A stretch of 64,000 nucleotides of DNA, taken from Flavobacteriaceae bacterium EG-1. GTDB lineage: Bacteria; Bacteroidota; Bacteroidia; Flavobacteriales; Flavobacteriaceae. The notes under the pieces are model-generated. The model had not been told where the DNA came from, searched no databases, and saw only the letters and a program-made list of their open reading frames with translations. Position 1 is the stretch's first letter. Every line of letters begins with the position of its first letter. Made by a program: the position numbers and the translations under genes. Location of the stretch: NCBI RefSeq assembly GCF_009649685.1, contig NZ_WJPK01000001.1, positions 996,760 to 1,060,759 on the forward strand, given 5' to 3'. Positions 53,595 through 61,721 of the stretch are shown here, piece by piece.

Positions 53595-54326
53595 ATGGAA
53601 TACTCATATGCTATTATTGATTCCGACGCAACTTCTAACTTGCAATTACAGCATTATTTAGAAGAGTATGGTGACTTTTGTCTTGTCTCGCATTCAAAAA
53701 ATTCTAACGAAGGGATAGACAATATTCTCAAATTTTCGCCAGATGTAGTTTTCATTAATTTAAACGATAAAGCTCAAGAACATTTTCAAATGGTAACCGA
53801 ACTTTATCAATACATAAAAGAGCTTCCGGTTTTTATTGGTATATCAACTACTAAAGCTCATGCATACGATGCTATAAAAAATAATTTCTTCGACTATTGG
53901 TTACTTCCATATAACGAATTCAATATTCGTAAATCTATTTTAAAGCTTAAAAAGTTAATGCCGAAACAAAAGGAATTGGAGACCTTATGTTTAAAATCAT
54001 ATCGCGATTATCATTATGTAGATACCAAAGACATTCTTTATTTACAGGCAGATAATAATGCTACAGATTTTATTATGAAAGATGGCTCTGTTATAAGTGC
54101 TTATAAAACTCTTAAAACCTATCAACAACAATTACCAAAAAATTTCGTTCGTATACATCAGAGCTACATTTTAAATACCAACTATGTATCTCGTATAAAT
54201 TATGGCAAATCTATTTGTGCTTTAAAACTGAGTAAAGTACAATTACCGTTCTCAAAATCATACCGAGACAATGTTGACCATTTAAAAAATATTCTTTCAA
54301 AAAGTACAATTCATTCAGTTAATTAA
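53595..54326 (+). CDS. LytTR regulator with degenerate (pseudo-) receiver domain
   Basis: 243 residues from ATG 53595. The receiver domain (about 1-118) keeps the fold (AIIDSD with Asp9 and Asp11, PVFIGIST) but the phospho-acceptor position reads Asn55 (DVVFINLND where active receivers have FLDIxMP) and the conserved Lys of the KPF motif is Leu104 (YWLLPYN). It should therefore not be phosphorylated in the usual way. The LytTR DNA-binding domain (about 135-240) looks intact: ILYLQADNNATDFIMKDG, VISAYKTLKTYQQQLPKNF and RIHQSYILNTNYVSRI. An earlier TTG (53574) is possible but adds only HVDKRY-type residues. It precedes the small lipopeptide gene on the same strand. Confidence 0.88.
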   Translation: MEYSYAIIDSDATSNLQLQHYLEEYGDFCLVSHSKNSNEGIDNILKFSPDVVFINLNDKAQEHFQMVTELYQYIKELPVFIGISTTKAHAYDAIKNNFFDYWLLPYNEFNIRKSILKLKKLMPKQKELETLCLKSYRDYHYVDTKDILYLQADNNATDFIMKDGSVISAYKTLKTYQQQLPKNFVRIHQSYILNTNYVSRINYGKSICALKLSKVQLPFSKSYRDNVDHLKNILSKSTIHSVN

Positions 54327-54466
54327 TCAAATACTCATAAACTTCATTCACTTACTCACAAAACAGTTCTATTTACTATTAGATTTTTTTAATTCCCTTC
54401 ATCAACTAACATTCATGGTAGTTTAGTCGTGTACTAATTATCCAATAACAATTAAATAATAGAACC

Positions 54467-54625
54467 ATGAAAAAAGTAGCAAGTATTGTAGCTGTAGTAG
54501 TAATGACAATGGGCATGTTCTCATGCGATAACGACAGCGCAGAAAATGACGTATATGAAAACATAACTGCATCTGCCAATGACGACAATGGTCATGGTTC
54601 TTCTGGTGGCAGTGGTGGTGAATAA
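54467..54625 (+). CDS. Small lipoprotein-like peptide (52 aa)
   Basis: A 52-residue frame missed by a 60-residue cut-off. It begins MKKVASIVAVVVMTMGMFSC, a complete signal peptide with lipobox MFSC (Cys20). The predicted mature peptide has about 33 residues, acidic (DNDSAENDVYENIT), then a His- and Gly-rich end GHGSSGGSGGE. It has a proper ATG 8 bases after an AT-rich leader and an intrinsic terminator 21 bases after its stop, so it is most likely a real, separately transcribed gene. It lies between a LytTR regulator and a TPR histidine kinase. I know no function; a lipopeptide signal, a kinase ligand or a small structural lipoprotein are all possible. Confidence 0.7.
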   Translation: MKKVASIVAVVVMTMGMFSCDNDSAENDVYENITASANDDNGHGSSGGSGGE

Positions 54626-54645
54626 TAGCAAAAAATAGATTACAT

Positions 54646-54682
54646 AAAAAAAGCCTTGAATATTACTTTTAAGGCTTTTTTT
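54646..54682 (+). terminator. Terminator between the lipopeptide gene and the histidine kinase
   Basis: Stem AAAAAGCCTT / AAGGCTTTTT with a 13-base AT-rich loop, followed by a T run to 54682. It ends only 14 bases before the kinase ATG, so it lies in the leader of the kinase gene unless a promoter sits between, which I cannot see. Confidence 0.8.
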
Positions 54683-54696
54683 ATATCTTGTAATTA

Positions 54697-56808
54697 ATGA
54701 ACAATCACCTTGCATCTTTCTTAAATCAACTGCGAATATTTATCACAACGTTTGTTGTGGTCTTAAGCATTACTTCTTGCAATAATGCTATAAAGAATAA
54801 AGAGGAGTTTGCTAATACAAACGAAAAGGATAGTATTCTTGACTATATTAATTTGGGTTCAAACAAAGCTTTGTCTAAATCTGATAGATTACTCCTCTTA
54901 AATAAAGCATTTAAGTTAGCGCAACAAATTAAGGAAGACACTATACGTATAAAACGCTTGACAAAGCTACAATGGCTATACTCACAAATGAACGACTCCA
55001 CCAATTTTAGAGTTACCAACAAACAAGCATATAATTTAGCCTTAAAACTTGAAGACACTTATCGGCTTAGTCTTAACTATTGGGATTTAGGAGTTTATCT
55101 AGAAAGAATAGATGTACAAGACAGTGCTTTTTATTATTTATCAAAAGCGCAAAAAAACTTAATTCTATTAAATGAGACCAAACGCGCAGGGTTTATAACC
55201 TATGACATGGCTCGAATTCAATCAAAAGTAAAAGATTATTCTGGTAGTGAAATTAATACTATAAAAGCAATTGAGTTATTAAAGCCTTTGAATGAGAATT
55301 TGATGTTATACCGCTGTTATAATTTGTTAGGTGTACTATCTAAAGATATAGGAGAATATGAACAATCATTTCAATATTATAAAGATGCTGAAAAATATTT
55401 AAAAAAAATTAATACACCCCAACTCCTCCAATATGAACTTCACAATAACGTCGGCGTAACCTACTTGGAACAAGGTGATTTAGAGCAGGCCGTAAAACAA
55501 TTTAAGAAAATAATAAAATTCGACAGTGTTTATCATAAATGGCCTGCAACCTACGCAAGAGCATTAAATAATTACGCAAATTCTATATATAAAAATAATA
55601 CAAATGTAAACGTGCCAAGTCTAATTAACCGAGCCATACAGATACGAGATAGTCTAGATGATAAATCTGCTTTAGCTGGTAGTTATCTTAATTTAGCTAA
55701 ATACCACTTGTTTAATAAAGATTCATTAAATGCACTTGAGCCTCTTTTGTTTGCTAAGCAATTTGCAGAAGAAAGTAGTAATAATGAAAGGCTACTAGAA
55801 TCTTTAGGAATGTTAGCACAAATTGATAAAATAAATGCCGCTCGATATAGTCAACGCTACATAAACCTTAACGATAGTCTAACACATGCTGAGCGTATTT
55901 TAAGAAATAAATTTGCTCGTATTCGTTTTGAAACGGATGAAGTTGTCGCTGAAAATAAATTATTAGTTCGTGAAAAACAATTATGGGCTGGTATAGCGAT
56001 AGCTATTATATTATTATTCACTGCTACTTATGTAATAATTAACCAACGCATAAAAAACCAAAAACTAAGGTTTATTCAAGCACAACAAAAGAGCGATGAG
56101 AAAATATTTAGTTTAATGCTTTCTGAAAAACAAAAACTTGAAGAAGGCAAAAAAATTGAACAAAAAAGAATATCTGAAGAATTACACGATGGTATTTTAG
56201 GTAAAATGTTAGGTGCTAGAATGATACTAACCGGATTAAATAAAAAAGTTGATTCAGAGGCGATAACCGTTAGAGCAGATGCTATTTCTGCTTTAAAAGA
56301 TGTTGAAAGCGAAGTAAGATTAATTTCACATGAACTTAGTCATGCCGCATATAAAGACATGCATAATTTTATACGTTCAATAACCGAATTATTAGAAAAT
56401 ACGACTACAACATCCAATATTTCGCACACTTTTAATTACGACAATGAATTTACCTGGGATAATTTAAGTGGTGAAATTAAAATTAATTTATACCGTATTA
56501 TTCAAGAAAGTGTTCAAAATGCAATTAAACATGCGCAGTGCAAAACGATAAATTTAGATTTCTCGGTTCAAAAGAACGATCTGCAAGTAATAATTTCTGA
56601 TGACGGAGTCGGATTTGATTTAAACAATACCAAAAGAAATGGAATAGGAATGTTAAATCTAAAATCTAGAGTAAATAGACTAAATGGAGAATGGACCATA
56701 GATAGCAAAATAGGTGAAGGAACTTCGGTGAGATTATTGATTCCAATTACATACTTCTCAGAAGAAAAGCATAATTTTGATATGCTTAGCCAACAAACAA
56801 AAGATTAA
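54697..56808 (+). CDS. TPR sensor histidine kinase, HisKA_3 (NarL-type)
   Basis: 703 residues. Signal peptide with a possible lipobox SITSC (Cys at about residue 28), a helical region of about five TPR repeats (about 90-400, such as YEQSFQYYKDAEKYLKKI and LEQGDLEQAVKQFKKIIKF), one membrane segment (LWAGIAIAIILLFTATYVII, about 428-447), a coiled coil, and a cytoplasmic HisKA_3/HATPase core: RISEELHDGILGKMLGARM with the phospho-acceptor His at about residue 496, N box IIQESVQNAIKHAQ, G1 SDDGVGFD and G2 NGIGMLNLKSRV. The LuxR regulator that follows 13 bases later is its probable partner. Confidence 0.92.
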   Translation: MNNHLASFLNQLRIFITTFVVVLSITSCNNAIKNKEEFANTNEKDSILDYINLGSNKALSKSDRLLLLNKAFKLAQQIKEDTIRIKRLTKLQWLYSQMNDSTNFRVTNKQAYNLALKLEDTYRLSLNYWDLGVYLERIDVQDSAFYYLSKAQKNLILLNETKRAGFITYDMARIQSKVKDYSGSEINTIKAIELLKPLNENLMLYRCYNLLGVLSKDIGEYEQSFQYYKDAEKYLKKINTPQLLQYELHNNVGVTYLEQGDLEQAVKQFKKIIKFDSVYHKWPATYARALNNYANSIYKNNTNVNVPSLINRAIQIRDSLDDKSALAGSYLNLAKYHLFNKDSLNALEPLLFAKQFAEESSNNERLLESLGMLAQIDKINAARYSQRYINLNDSLTHAERILRNKFARIRFETDEVVAENKLLVREKQLWAGIAIAIILLFTATYVIINQRIKNQKLRFIQAQQKSDEKIFSLMLSEKQKLEEGKKIEQKRISEELHDGILGKMLGARMILTGLNKKVDSEAITVRADAISALKDVESEVRLISHELSHAAYKDMHNFIRSITELLENTTTTSNISHTFNYDNEFTWDNLSGEIKINLYRIIQESVQNAIKHAQCKTINLDFSVQKNDLQVIISDDGVGFDLNNTKRNGIGMLNLKSRVNRLNGEWTIDSKIGEGTSVRLLIPITYFSEEKHNFDMLSQQTKD

Positions 56809-56821
56809 GACTCTAAATTTC

Positions 56822-57490
56822 ATGGAAACGTTAAAAATATTTGCTTTAGATGACCACAAAATGACGGTCATGGGTTATAAGTTTATTCTTGAAGATGCCA
56901 ATTTTAACGATTTTGAAGTTCAGGTTGATATTGCTACAACTTTTGATTTAGCGAAGCAAAAAATTAAACAATCCTTAAGTACTGGAAAATATGATATTAT
57001 TCTCCTAGATATTCAATTGGTCTCTTTAGATTCTGATGATAAAAGAACAGGTGAAGATATTGGAATATATGCAAGAGAAGTTTCCAAAGAATCGCGTATT
57101 GTTTTTATGTCCTCTTACAGCGATAGTTTACGAATTCAGAGTTTATTCAAATCAGTTACTCCAGATGGCTACATGGTTAAATCTGAAATTGATGAACACA
57201 CTTTAATTGAAATGGTAAACACTGTAAAAAAAGGAATTCTTTATTATTCACCAAGTGCACTTACCGCTATGCGAAAAACAATGTCGCGACAATTTCAAGT
57301 AGACGATTATGATATAATGATACTTCAAGAATTAGCAAAAGGTACCCGAACTAAGGACATTACAGACAACGTACCTCTTTCCCAAGCTTCTGTAGAAAAC
57401 CGTAAAAGACAGCTAAAATTAAACTTCGGAATTAAAGATGAAAATGACCTTGCCTTAATAAATGAAGCTCGTAAAAAAGGTTTTTTGTAA
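56822..57490 (+). CDS. LuxR/NarL-family response regulator
   Basis: 222 residues from ATG 56822; the longer frame from TTG 56777 runs back into the kinase gene. The receiver domain (about 3-145) is complete: acidic pair in FALDDHKM, phospho-acceptor Asp63 (DIILLDIQL), FMSSYS and Lys120 (GYMVKS); it has a longer loop than usual after the Asp (LVSLDSDDKRTGED). The helix-turn-helix (about 155-222) is less canonical than most LuxR domains: LQELAKGTRTKDITDNVPLS and ASVENRKRQLKLNFG keep the pattern. It should be phosphorylated by the TPR kinase and bind DNA. A weak A/T-flanked hairpin follows at about 57523-57547. Confidence 0.9.
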   Translation: METLKIFALDDHKMTVMGYKFILEDANFNDFEVQVDIATTFDLAKQKIKQSLSTGKYDIILLDIQLVSLDSDDKRTGEDIGIYAREVSKESRIVFMSSYSDSLRIQSLFKSVTPDGYMVKSEIDEHTLIEMVNTVKKGILYYSPSALTAMRKTMSRQFQVDDYDIMILQELAKGTRTKDITDNVPLSQASVENRKRQLKLNFGIKDENDLALINEARKKGFL

Positions 57491-57611
57491 GACATAGGCT
57501 ACAATTGAACCAAATTAATTAAAAACCCTACTTTTTTTAAGGTTTTCACGTAATAAGTGCACCCGATAAAAATATACATTTACTTTCAGAGGAAAGTTTT
57601 ATATTTTTTTG

Positions 57612-58265
57612 ATGTCAAAAAACCGATTAAATTTTAATTCGAGCGAATTAGCTAGGTTTTCGAGCAACCTAAATTTAAATGGTTTGCAAGAATTTAAACG
57701 AAGCTTAGAAAAATTCTTTATTTCGCAAGTAACGCTTCGAGAATATCTTACTAATGATGATAACGAGGTAAAGTTAATTATCGAAGTAGCAAGTCCATGG
57801 AAATTTACGGAAAACGTTAAATATTTTAGAAATTCAGCACTAAGTGATATTGGATATAATTCTAAAGTTTTATTGAATATTCTTGCTAGTTTACAAGAAA
57901 TAAATGATGTTTTAATAGATATTGAAGAACTATCAATTGTTACTGAGGATACTACAGTAGTAATTCAAAGAATCGGAAACTTAAGTATTGCTCGACAATA
58001 CGACAATATACTTAGAGTAGTCTTAAATTCATACAATTACATGGTTTCGCAGATTCGCGAAGTACCCGAAGAAATTCACATTCCGGTTTTAACCGATAAT
58101 AGCAATGAAAGTTATACTATACTTTCCGAATTAACCAATAAAAAATCTGAAAAAGAGTATTTTTCTTATTGGGGCTTGTGTTATGCATCTAATTTCGATA
58201 CAATAATTTATGATGTTAAAAATTCGGACTTCATTTTTGAAGAACTTACATTCTTTCCACAATAG
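57612..58265 (+). CDS. Hypothetical protein (217 aa), unrecognised
   Basis: 217 residues from ATG 57612, soluble, no signal peptide, no membrane segment. Mixed alpha/beta in character; the N-terminal part (LNLNGLQEFKRSLEKFFISQ) and the middle (KVLLNILASLQEINDVLIDI, then FSYWGLCYASNFDTIIYDVK) show no motif I can name. The acidic composition is that of a cytoplasmic protein. It follows the LuxR regulator by about 120 bases on the same strand, with only a weak hairpin between, so it may be a target or partner of the upstream signalling cassette. No function is proposed. Confidence 0.65.
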   Translation: MSKNRLNFNSSELARFSSNLNLNGLQEFKRSLEKFFISQVTLREYLTNDDNEVKLIIEVASPWKFTENVKYFRNSALSDIGYNSKVLLNILASLQEINDVLIDIEELSIVTEDTTVVIQRIGNLSIARQYDNILRVVLNSYNYMVSQIREVPEEIHIPVLTDNSNESYTILSELTNKKSEKEYFSYWGLCYASNFDTIIYDVKNSDFIFEELTFFPQ

Positions 58266-58278
58266 ACAACCAAATGGT

Positions 58279-59553
58279 CTAGTAATTAAATAATTTCTTA
58301 CCAGCCATTAATGCATTAACGCTTTCTTTTACTTTAGCTATCTTATCTTCGTTATTCGCATTAGTTAAAACTTCGTCAACTAAATCTACAACTGTAACCA
58401 TATCTTCTTCATTTAATCCTCTAGTCGTAATAGCCGCAGAACCAAATCGAATACCAGAAGTTATAAATGGAGATTGGGTATCAAAAGGTACCATATTTTT
58501 ATTTGCTGTTATATCAGCTTTCACCAGTACAGCTTCAGCATCTTTACCAGTAATACCCTTATTACGTAAATCAATCAACATCATATGGTTATCCGTACCA
58601 CCTGAAATTAGATTGTAACCCTTGGCTACAAAAGCGGCTGCCATTGCTGCTGCATTTTTCTTCACATTAATCATGTAATGTAAGAATTCATCAGAAAGAG
58701 CTTCTCCAAATGCAATAGCTTTAGCAGCTATAATATGCTCTAAAGGTCCTCCTTGGTTACCCGGAAATACCGCCAAATTTAATAAGGCAGACATTTTTCT
58801 TAGTTTTCCATTTTTTAAAGTAATTCCAAATGGATTATCAAAATCTTCACCCATTAATATTAATCCGCCTCTAGGACCTCTTAGGGTTTTATGTGTTGTT
58901 GTAGTAACGATATGACAATGTGGAATAGGATCAGACAATATTCCTTTTGCAATTAAACCAGCAGGATGAGAAATATCAGCCAATAAAAGAGCATTAACAC
59001 TATCAGCTATTTCACGAAATCGCTTAAAATCCATATCTCTAGAATATGCAGAAGCGCCGGCAATAATCATTTTTGGTTTTTCGCGATTTGCAATTTCTTG
59101 TATCTTATCGTAATCTAGAACACCAGTTTCTTTATCAACGCCATAAAAAACAGGATTATACAAACGACCCGAGAAGTTTACAGGTGAACCGTGTGTTAAA
59201 TGACCACCATGCGATAGGTCAAAACCAAGAATTGTATCACCTGGTTTCAAACATGCATGATAAACAGATGCATTTGCCTGTGAACCAGAATGTGGTTGCA
59301 CATTGGCATAGGCAGCACCGAAAAGCTCCTTTGCACGATCAATAGCTATTTGCTCAACAACATCAACAACTTCACAACCACCATAATAGCGTTTCCCAGG
59401 GTATCCTTCAGCATATTTGTTGGTCAATACAGACCCCGCTGCTTCCATTACTGCCGGACTTGTAAAATTCTCGGAGGCTATTAATTCAATACCATTTATT
59501 TGGCGTTGTTCTTCCTCTTTTATCAAATCAAAAATTTGGCTATCACGTTGCAT
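58279..59553 (-). CDS. glyA: Serine hydroxymethyltransferase
   Basis: 424 residues from ATG 59553. PLP fold type [21 protein letters not shown] at the start, [49 protein letters not shown], the PLP Lys in [15 protein letters not shown] (about residue 225) and [19 protein letters not shown]. It converts serine and tetrahydrofolate to glycine and methylene-THF, the C1 donor used by PanB among others. A perfect promoter (TTG-N21-TATTTTTG) ends about 25 bases upstream, which fits this start better than the in-frame ATG four codons earlier at 59565. Confidence 0.96.
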   Translation of the reverse strand: MQRDSQIFDLIKEEEQRQINGIELIASENFTSPAVMEAAGSVLTNKYAEGYPGKRYYGGCEVVDVVEQIAIDRAKELFGAAYANVQPHSGSQANASVYHACLKPGDTILGFDLSHGGHLTHGSPVNFSGRLYNPVFYGVDKETGVLDYDKIQEIANREKPKMIIAGASAYSRDMDFKRFREIADSVNALLLADISHPAGLIAKGILSDPIPHCHIVTTTTHKTLRGPRGGLILMGEDFDNPFGITLKNGKLRKMSALLNLAVFPGNQGGPLEHIIAAKAIAFGEALSDEFLHYMINVKKNAAAMAAAFVAKGYNLISGGTDNHMMLIDLRNKGITGKDAEAVLVKADITANKNMVPFDTQSPFITSGIRFGSAAITTRGLNEEDMVTVVDLVDEVLTNANNEDKIAKVKESVNALMAGKKLFNY

Positions 59554-59577
59554 AACTATTGTCATTTAATTAAGCGG

Positions 59578-59609
59578 CAAAAATACAAATAGAAAGGCTT
59601 TAAAAGCAA
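59578..59609 (-). promoter_or_regulatory. Promoter of glyA
   Basis: Minus strand: TTG (59607-59609), 21 bases, TATTTTTG (59578-59585), matching the Bacteroidota consensus at both elements. Confidence 0.65.
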
Positions 59610-59834
59610 TAAAAAAATAGTTTTGATTATATTTTTATTAAATAACAGTTAACAACCTACATACGGTATTTACACACTACAAAACGACTCAAAAATTACG
59701 CTATTTTAATAATTTATGGGTAATAGTCCATTAATCAATTCTACTCAATAGAATACTTGAATTTCACTGCAAATTATGTCGCATACCTGATTTGTACTAA
59801 CATTCAACGTTTTACGTTATGGTCTAGACCCGTT
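59610..59834. other. Intergenic stretch upstream of the 403-aa lipoprotein gene
   Basis: About 225 AT-rich bases in a 328-base gap between two divergent genes. No open frame, RNA fold or clear primary-sigma promoter toward the lipoprotein gene was seen; the only candidate promoter for that gene is the sigma-54-like one at 59836-59851. Confidence 0.45.
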
Positions 59835-59835
59835 T

Positions 59836-59851
59836 TGGCATAGCTATTGAA
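59836..59851 (+). promoter_or_regulatory. Candidate sigma-54 (RpoN) promoter
   Basis: TGGCATAGCTATTGAA matches the -24/-12 pattern TGGCAC-N5-TTGCA in spacing and in 4 + 3 core positions (TGGCA and TTG); the -12 C is A. It lies 30 bases upstream of the ATG at 59882, with no TAnnTTTG box closer, and on the right strand. An enhancer-binding protein would be needed; none is in this window. Confidence 0.5.
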
Positions 59852-59881
59852 AATACATGCAAAATCATAAAGTCTAATATC

Positions 59882-61093
59882 ATGAAAAAAACACTACTAT
59901 ATTTAGCAACAATATTCGTAATGCTATCCTGTGGCGGAGTTAAAAAGACGCAAAAGGCAATAAATACCGGCGATTATCATAATGCCATAAACCAAGCGAT
60001 TACCAATTTAGCTAACAATAAAGCAAAGAAAAGTAATCAGCCTTATATAATTCTTTTAGAAGAAGCTTTTAAAAAGAATACCAAAAGAGAGTTGGATCAA
60101 ATCAACTTTTTAGAAAATGATGAAAATCCTGCGAATTACGAAACTATTTATAATACGTACGTCAATTTACGATCAATTCAAGAACGCATAAAGCCACTAT
60201 TACCGTTATATATTTATGATGAAGATAGAGATGCAAGATTCTCTTTTATAGATTATCAAGATGATATTTTAGATTCTAAAGACGATTTATCCGAATATCT
60301 ATACGACAATGCATCAGATTTATTAGCAAATGCAACGAGTAAATACGATTATAGAAAAGCTTATAATGATTTTTCCTATTTAGAAGAAATACATCCGGGT
60401 TACGATGATGTAAAGGCCAAGATTGAAGAAGCTCATAATAAAGGAATTGATTTTGTGCTAGTTAATATGAGTAATGATACTGATCAAATTATTCCATCAA
60501 AATTAGAAGAAGAACTTTTAAATTTCAACACTTATGGTCTTAACGATTTATGGACTAGATACCATACGAATGCCATGAACAATATTGACTATGATTACGA
60601 AATGCAAGTTGCTTTTAAAGCTATTTCAATATCGCCAGAACGAGTAACCGAAAAGCAAATAAGCAAAGAAAAACAAATAAAAAATGGTTATAAATACTTA
60701 TATGATGACGACGGTGCAATCGTTAAAGATAGTTTAGGAAATAAAATAAAAGTAGATAAGTTTAAAACGGTACGATGTGATTTTTACCAGTTTACACAAA
60801 GTAAATCGGCACAAGTTACAGGCAATGTTAGCTATATTGATTTAAATTCTAAACAGCAATTAAACACTTATCCACTAGCAAGTACTTTTATTTTCGAACA
60901 TGCTTACGCCAATTACGATGGAGATAAGCGCGCATTAGATAATGATCTTGTTGCTCAATTAGATTTAGCGGCAATAGCATTTCCCAATAACGAGCAAATG
61001 ATTTATGATGCAGGTGAAGATTTAAAAGCGAGAATTAAAAATATTATTACGAGGCATAAATTTGATTCAAACAGAAATCTATCTGCGCGATAA
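59882..61093 (+). CDS. Conserved lipoprotein of unknown function
   Basis: 403 residues. Signal peptide with lipobox VMLSC (Cys at about residue 17). The first half is helical and begins with a single TPR-like unit (AINTGDYHNAINQAITNLAN), with another near YDYRKAYNDFSYLEEIHPGY. The second half is beta-rich (FVLVNMSNDTDQIIPSKLEE, then TGNVSYIDLNSKQQLNTYPL). I remember this architecture as a conserved Flavobacteriaceae protein without a name. It is outside the inner membrane. Preceded by a sigma-54-like promoter, which would tie it to conditional expression; followed by a long bidirectional hairpin. Confidence 0.75.
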   Translation: MKKTLLYLATIFVMLSCGGVKKTQKAINTGDYHNAINQAITNLANNKAKKSNQPYIILLEEAFKKNTKRELDQINFLENDENPANYETIYNTYVNLRSIQERIKPLLPLYIYDEDRDARFSFIDYQDDILDSKDDLSEYLYDNASDLLANATSKYDYRKAYNDFSYLEEIHPGYDDVKAKIEEAHNKGIDFVLVNMSNDTDQIIPSKLEEELLNFNTYGLNDLWTRYHTNAMNNIDYDYEMQVAFKAISISPERVTEKQISKEKQIKNGYKYLYDDDGAIVKDSLGNKIKVDKFKTVRCDFYQFTQSKSAQVTGNVSYIDLNSKQQLNTYPLASTFIFEHAYANYDGDKRALDNDLVAQLDLAAIAFPNNEQMIYDAGEDLKARIKNIITRHKFDSNRNLSAR

Positions 61094-61108
61094 AATATTC
61101 TCTAAATG

Positions 61109-61153
61109 AATAATAAAAAGGGTTTTCTTAAATTAAGAAAACTCTTTATTATT
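61109..61153. terminator. Long bidirectional terminator hairpin
   Basis: Arms of about 21-23 bases (AATAATAAA...GTTTTCTTAA and its complement to 61153) around a single-base loop, with a small internal mismatch. It lies between the convergent lipoprotein gene and the ytxJ gene and can stop transcription from both sides. Confidence 0.75.
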
Positions 61154-61165
61154 TTATAGCTTTTG

Positions 61166-61558
61166 TTAAGCAAACTCAATCAAATTAATATCATTTATAC
61201 TTCCATGTGAAGCATTGGCAACTGTGTTACCATTCTTAATAATAAGTAATTGTGGTGATTGATGTATCACTTGAAACTTATATCCAACTTCATTTGAAAG
61301 ATTGCGATACTTATGTAAATCCAAATAATAGACATCTGCTTGTTCTGGTGTTAAACTAAAGGTATCGGTAAAAGTTCGAATAACCATTCTACTAATTCCA
61401 CAGGTAGTAGAATGTTTAAATATTAATTGTGTTTTGGCTTTAGATTTTTCTTTAATTTCATCAAGCTGATCAAGCGATGTTAATTCTATCCACGGAAAAA
61501 CAGGACTTTCCTTTTTTTCATTTGATGAGTTTCCGAAGAATGTTGAGAACAACCCCAT
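61166..61558 (-). CDS. YtxJ-like bacillithiol-system redox protein
   Basis: 130 residues with a thioredoxin-like fold. The site reads FKHSTTCGISRMVIRTF: a single Cys (about residue 53) in the CxIS pattern that defines the YtxJ (DUF2847) group, where a monothiol bacilliredoxin-like reaction with bacillithiol is proposed. The rest, ADVYYLDLHKYRNLSNEVGY, VIHQSPQLLIIKNGNTV and SHGSI, matches the family. Cytoplasmic. Divergent from clpB with 163 bases between; a box TATCTTTG (61694-61701, minus) could be its promoter but would leave a leader of about 130 bases. Confidence 0.88.
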   Translation of the reverse strand: MGLFSTFFGNSSNEKKESPVFPWIELTSLDQLDEIKEKSKAKTQLIFKHSTTCGISRMVIRTFTDTFSLTPEQADVYYLDLHKYRNLSNEVGYKFQVIHQSPQLLIIKNGNTVANASHGSINDINLIEFA

Positions 61559-61639
61559 ATAATTATTTTAATCAGTAAGTCGTAACTTAGTTATTAGCTT
61601 ACAAACTGCCGAAATGTCCTATATTTCTTTAGTATTCAA

Positions 61640-61679
61640 GACATTTTGTCGTGTAGCGTGTATTGGTAAGGTTGTTGAC
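61640..61679 (+). promoter_or_regulatory. clpB upstream element shared with dnaK
   Basis: GACA-TTT-TGTC (61640-61650), 12 bases, TTGG (61663-61666), 8 bases, TTGAC (61675-61679), 42 bases before the clpB ATG. The dnaK upstream region on the other strand (29099-29060) has the same parts with identical spacings, and both also have TGT at positions 9-11 of the 12-base spacer. Unlike at dnaK, there is no TAnnTTTG box inside it. Confidence 0.6.
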
Positions 61680-61721
61680 CATACCATTTAAAACAAAGAT
61701 AAAACAACAAAATATATATTT

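Noticed and set aside
61694-61701. TATCTTTG (minus) as promoter for ytxJ
   Set aside because: The spacing to a TTG is wrong and the leader would be about 130 bases; kept only as a note in the ytxJ entry.
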